Positions 55,203 to 58,299 of a stretch of DNA of 58,299 bases are shown piece after piece. The notes under the pieces were generated by a model that was given only the letters and a program-made list of their open reading frames with translations, was not told the origin of the DNA and did no database searches. Numbering within the stretch: the first letter of the stretch is position 1; every line of letters begins with the position of its first letter. Made by a program: the position numbers and the translations under genes. This stretch comes from Oscillatoriaceae cyanobacterium M33_DOE_052 (GTDB taxonomy: Bacteria; Cyanobacteriota; Cyanobacteriia; Cyanobacteriales; Laspinemataceae). Location: positions 1 to 58,299 of the forward strand of contig DVDU01000105.1 in assembly GCA_015296065.1 (NCBI GenBank). Reading direction: 5' to 3'.

Positions 55203-56267
55203 ATGATCATTGTGATGAAAATCGGCACTCCCGAAGCCGAAATCGATCGGGTTACCGAAGAACTGCACAGCCACTGGAATCTGACACCGGAAAAAATCGT
55301 CGGGCGCTACAAAGTTGTGATCGGTTTGGTCGGGGACACTGCAGAACTAATTCCTGAACAACTCCAGGAAATGAGCCCCTGGATCGAGCAGGTGTTGCGC
55401 GTAGAACAGCCCTTCAAGCGCGCTAGTCGCGAGTTTCGCCACGGCGAAGCCAGTGATGTTATCGTCAACACACCTCTGGGAGTGGTGCATTTCGGCGAAC
55501 ACCATCCCCTGGTCGTGGTGGCTGGCCCCTGTTCCGTGGAAAACGAAGAAATGATCGTGGAAACGGCGCGGCGGGTGAAGGCAGCCGGGGCCAAGTTCCT
55601 CCGGGGGGGCGCTTATAAGCCTCGCACTTCCCCCTACGCCTTCCAGGGACATGGGGAAAGTGCCCTCGGTTTGCTGGCAGCGGCTAGGGAAGCTACGGGT
55701 TTGGGAATCATCACGGAGGTGATGGATACGGCGGACTTGGATAAAATCGCGGAAGTGGCGGATGTGATCCAAGTGGGCGCCCGGAATATGCAGAATTTCT
55801 CCCTGCTGAAAAAAGTGGGCGCGCAGGAAAAACCGGTGTTGCTCAAGCGGGGTATGTCTGCCACGATCGAAGAGTGGTTGATGGCGGCGGAGTATATTTT
55901 GGCGGCTGGCAACCCGCATGTGATTCTCTGCGAGCGGGGCATTCGCACTTTTGACCGTCAGTATGCTAGGAATACCTTAGATTTGTCGGTGGTGCCGGTG
56001 TTGCGCAGTCTGACCCACCTGCCGATTATGATTGACCCCAGCCACGGTACGGGTAAGGCGGAATACGTGCCCTCAATGGCGATGGCTTCGATCGCTGCTG
56101 GTGCTGACTCGCTGATGATTGAGGTCCATCCTAATCCCAGCCGCGCCCTGTCTGATGGTCCCCAATCTCTGACGCCGGAACGGTTCGATCGTCTCATGCG
56201 TGAAGAACTTCCCCCCATCATTAAAGTCATGGGGCGCTCTGGGGAACTCGCCCCAGTGCCCGCCTGA
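55203..56267 (+). CDS. aroF: 3-deoxy-7-phosphoheptulonate synthase (DAHP synthase)
   Basis: 354 residues of the type I-beta class. An N-terminal ferredoxin-like/ACT-type regulatory domain (1-70) is followed by a TIM barrel with [29 protein letters not shown] (PEP and metal site), LLKRGMSAT and [11 protein letters not shown]. It joins PEP and erythrose 4-phosphate, the first step of aromatic amino acid synthesis, which links it to trpE elsewhere in the window. A terminator hairpin follows. Confidence 0.95.
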   Translation: MIIVMKIGTPEAEIDRVTEELHSHWNLTPEKIVGRYKVVIGLVGDTAELIPEQLQEMSPWIEQVLRVEQPFKRASREFRHGEASDVIVNTPLGVVHFGEHHPLVVVAGPCSVENEEMIVETARRVKAAGAKFLRGGAYKPRTSPYAFQGHGESALGLLAAAREATGLGIITEVMDTADLDKIAEVADVIQVGARNMQNFSLLKKVGAQEKPVLLKRGMSATIEEWLMAAEYILAAGNPHVILCERGIRTFDRQYARNTLDLSVVPVLRSLTHLPIMIDPSHGTGKAEYVPSMAMASIAAGADSLMIEVHPNPSRALSDGPQSLTPERFDRLMREELPPIIKVMGRSGELAPVPA

Positions 56268-56328
56268 TTTCCTAATCTCAGGAACAAACAGTAACTTTTT
56301 CACATATATAAGGGAAGTTAGGATTTTA

Positions 56329-56363
56329 TTAAGGGCACGGCATCGCCGTGTCCTTAATTTATA
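56329..56363 (+). terminator. Terminator after aroF
   Basis: TTAAGGGCACGGC (56329-56341) pairs with GCCGTGTCCTTAA (56345-56357; one G-T pair) around ATC, followed by TTTATA. Confidence 0.7.
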
Positions 56364-56442
56364 TAAAGGAAAGATAAATGTTTAGGTATATATAAACAAT
56401 ACCCGGTCTCTCAATCGGGCGGCCTCCCGGTCCCACTGTCTC

Positions 56443-57693
56443 CTATTGGCTTGTTTTTTCTAGAGCCGCGATCGCCTCTAAGTGATCTCCTACTTGCTGT
56501 AGCAGGTCTTTTAATTCAGGTAGGGACTCTAGCTGTTCAGTGTTGAGGGCGGGATTATTGCGGACACATCGCTCCAGCTCATTAACCTTGTGGTGGAGCT
56601 GCTGCGCCAAGCGCAAGGCATCACGACCGATCGCTACCAACCGCTGCTTTTGATAAAACTTCAAAGCCGCGCCCCGCAAAACTTGTAATGTCGCTTCTTC
56701 GCCATTGTTTCCCGGCATGATCCGCAAGCGCAACAGCAAATCTTCTTGCTCGTAGCGGCCCGGAATTTCCACTTGTTGGATTTGTCCAGGGGGAAATAAA
56801 GGCACGTTAGATAGCTGCTTCAGTGCTAAAATTACCCCGGCAAACACCGGTAAGGGCAATTGATCCAATACCGACTGCACCACACCATCTCGACTCCAGA
56901 GAATTCGCCCTTGCTCAGGTTGCCGCTCAAAGTATAACCGTCCGATACCCCCCATTACCACTCGACCCAGCAACTCTTGCAGTAGCTGTTTGGGAGGCAG
57001 ATTCGCAATTTCTGCCAAAGGACTGTCAGGATGGGATACTCCTACTTGCAAAACCGGTAAGTCTTCCCACAAGATTTCATGTGTCTGGATTCTAGTTCCC
57101 CCGTCTCCTAGTTCCGGGAGACTCGGAGAGGGGGGGACGGGGAGAGGGGGAGACGGGGAGACGGGGAGAGGGGGAGTATTCCCCTGGTCCCCCCGTCCCC
57201 CAGTCCCCCCGTCCCCCAGTCCACTGGTTCCCCAGTCCCCCAGTCCCCCAGTCCCCAGGTCGGTGAGCGAAGCCGAACCGCCGTCCCCCAGTCCCCCCGG
57301 AGGCAAGCTGGGTACAGGAGGGGGTGCCAAGGAAGAAGCTCCCGGATATAGATATTGAGTTGAGCCGGTGACTCGATCGTCTGCGGGTTTCCTCACCACT
57401 GTGGGTTTAGGATTGCGGGATTGGCTGTAGTTGAGGTAAGCCGAGAGAATTGATTTATGGGTTTCTGGTTCTAGGCGTTTGGGCACCAGAGAGCAGTTGA
57501 TATAGCCCAAAATTCGCCGCACGTATTCCAAGGCGGCGGCGTCCTTCGGATCTACCATCCCCAGGTGAAGGCGGCTGCCTTGAATGGATAAAGGCAGCAC
57601 TTCATGGTACAAGCAAACTTCAAATGGCAGTACGCTGTCGATTAACTGGAAGATCTGCTCGGATTGATGCTCGGAATTCATACCGGAATTCAT
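56443..57693 (-). CDS. PilB/GspE N-terminal-domain protein without a P-loop
   Basis: About 416 residues from the ATG at 57693 (AGGA eight bases upstream); in-frame ATGs at 57744, 57729 and 57681 are alternatives. Residues 5-90 resemble the MshEN/GspE N-terminal domain (LYHEVLPLSIQGSRLHLGMVDPKDAAALEYVRR in two blocks), a fold that binds c-di-GMP in PilB-type ATPases. A later stretch (about 225-360, LPPKQLLQELLGRVVMGGIGRLYFE) looks like the PAS-like second N-domain of these ATPases. No Walker A or B motif follows. A low-complexity segment of about 65 residues (GGLGDGGSASL, then Pro/Ser-rich) comes from G-rich repeats. The C-terminus is a Leu-rich coiled coil. It may regulate type IV pili or sense c-di-GMP (inference). 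Confidence 0.75.
   Translation of the reverse strand: MNSGMNSEHQSEQIFQLIDSVLPFEVCLYHEVLPLSIQGSRLHLGMVDPKDAAALEYVRRILGYINCSLVPKRLEPETHKSILSAYLNYSQSRNPKPTVVRKPADDRVTGSTQYLYPGASSLAPPPVPSLPPGGLGDGGSASLTDLGTGGLGDWGTSGLGDGGTGGRGDQGNTPPLPVSPSPPLPVPPSPSLPELGDGGTRIQTHEILWEDLPVLQVGVSHPDSPLAEIANLPPKQLLQELLGRVVMGGIGRLYFERQPEQGRILWSRDGVVQSVLDQLPLPVFAGVILALKQLSNVPLFPPGQIQQVEIPGRYEQEDLLLRLRIMPGNNGEEATLQVLRGAALKFYQKQRLVAIGRDALRLAQQLHHKVNELERCVRNNPALNTEQLESLPELKDLLQQVGDHLEAIAALEKTSQ
57081..57300. repeat. G-rich repeat block inside the PilB-like gene
   Basis: Runs of GACGGGGAGA and their complement CCCCAGTCCCC occupy about 220 bases without breaking the minus-strand frame. TCCCCTGGTCCCCCCGTC is shared with the modBC linker and 57265-57298 is shared with the secreted protein gene. 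Confidence 0.9.
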
Positions 57694-58299
57694 TTCCGCA
57701 GTCCTACACTGGTTCGATTCTGATGGCATAATGGGCATAGCCAATAAATATAGCTAAAAATTAGCGATTAGCAATTAGCAGTTAATTGATAATTGCTAAT
57801 GATTGATGGTCTTTGTTCTCCCCCATCACCCCAGATGAAGCTCTATCCCTGAAGCCGATCGCATAATCCGGGGAGTTGGTGGGTTTCAGCCCCAAGCGCT
57901 TTCCGATTGGTGATTCCCTCTGGCTGCCCTTCAACAGTAGCCGATGTGTTAACTTTGCCCTCAATTGGTTAAGGGCATAGGAATTGCCGTTTCGCCTGTG
58001 CAAAAATCACAGGCACCGGCTCAGGGATCAGTTGGTGCCTGCCAGAAAAACCTGTTTGGGGATGTTGCCGAACTACCCATCAACAAGTCCGCCAATCTTA
58101 ATTTCTGGTTAACCATCTGTAATCGCCAGTCCTCCGGAGATAACACAGGATGGGTATAGTGTATCAACGGAATATGCCACTATATATGACAAAATACCTG
58201 TTACTCGGGTGATATTGGTCACTCAGAGGTAGCGGGAGGACGGGGGGACGGGGTGACGGGGAAGAGGGGGAAGAGGGGGAGGAGGGGGAAGAGGGGGAA
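57694..58299. other. Terminal intergenic region ending in a G-rich repeat
   Basis: About 540 bases without a convincing gene; short frames on both strands (for example a TTG-started 64-codon frame at 57965) have no clear family. From about 58230 to the window edge GACGGGG units give way to GAAGAGGGG units, the same family as at 13383 and 31797, so the repeat probably continues beyond the window. Confidence 0.5.

Noticed and set aside
57690-57725. A GGTTCGATTC string that looks like a tRNA T-loop
   Set aside because: No acceptor, D or anticodon arm can be built around it, and it overlaps the start region of the PilB-like gene.
57965-58159. 64-codon plus-strand frame near the window end
   Set aside because: TTG start without ribosome site and no family I recognise; composition does not settle it.

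Overview
The window looks like chromosome from a filamentous, non-heterocystous cyanobacterium of the Oscillatoriales type. The evidence is a photosystem I subunit (psaD), a PAM68 photosystem assembly factor, a GUN4 protein, a sucrose-phosphate phosphatase, many GCGATCGC (HIP1) sites, and intergenic spaces packed with the short repeats typical of that group. The genus is not certain. I see no tRNA, rRNA, CRISPR array, phage block or transposase gene.

Layout. 1-3.9 kb: N-terminal part of a type IIG-like restriction-modification protein cut by the window edge, a DUF2993 protein, an orphan hypC and a phosphoribosyltransferase. 4-8.3 kb: two minus-strand hybrid histidine kinases. 9-15 kb: a fused acyl-CoA synthetase/GNAT protein and a molybdate transporter (modA plus fused modBC). 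15.7-18.8 kb: central carbon metabolism (pckA, gap1). 18.8-20.7 kb: a two-gene ATPase/DUF4276 cassette that resembles split OLD/PARIS-like defence modules. 21-25.4 kb: a DICT-domain kinase, psaD and trpE. 25.5-31.8 kb: a plus-strand run of phzF, an M28 peptidase, a Uma2 nuclease, a sphingosine/diacylglycerol kinase-like protein, a CDP-alcohol phosphatidyltransferase and an MFS exporter. 32-40.6 kb: a fourth kinase, a caspase homologue without its catalytic His and Cys, a TxlA-like thioredoxin, a NIL-ferredoxin, a membrane protein, a PEP-CTERM protein and signal peptidase I. 40.8-48.6 kb: DUF1825, a class A penicillin-binding protein, tyrS, pyrF, an exported protein, a family 4 uracil-DNA glycosylase, a VOC protein and a GUN4 protein. 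48.7-57.7 kb: a MITE-like element, a fifth kinase, a purple-acid-phosphatase-like protein, then spp, ruvA, rpsO, the PAM68 gene, aroF, and a PilB-like protein without a P-loop.

The most unusual theme is the repeat content. At least six families fill the gaps: heptameric GACAAAT/GACAAGG arrays, AATTGAT arrays, paired GAAACCCGGTTTC palindromes, GTAGTTGGGCT stem-loops, GATTCGCGAATC palindromes, and G-rich GGGGAGT/GACGGGG modules. The G-rich modules also occur in frame inside several genes, where they encode low-complexity Gly/Ser or Pro/Ser linkers. Near-identical modules are read on opposite strands in two unrelated proteins. This resembles the ORF-invading palindromic elements known from Rickettsia, and I consider it the best lead here together with the ATPase/DUF4276 pair.

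Functional links I infer: pckA and gap1 both serve central carbon flow; rpsO with the PAM68 gene, and psaD with trpE, are neighbour pairs I recall from other cyanobacteria; the lipid kinase and phosphatidyltransferase may act in one lipid branch. None of the five sensor kinases has an adjacent DNA-binding response regulator.
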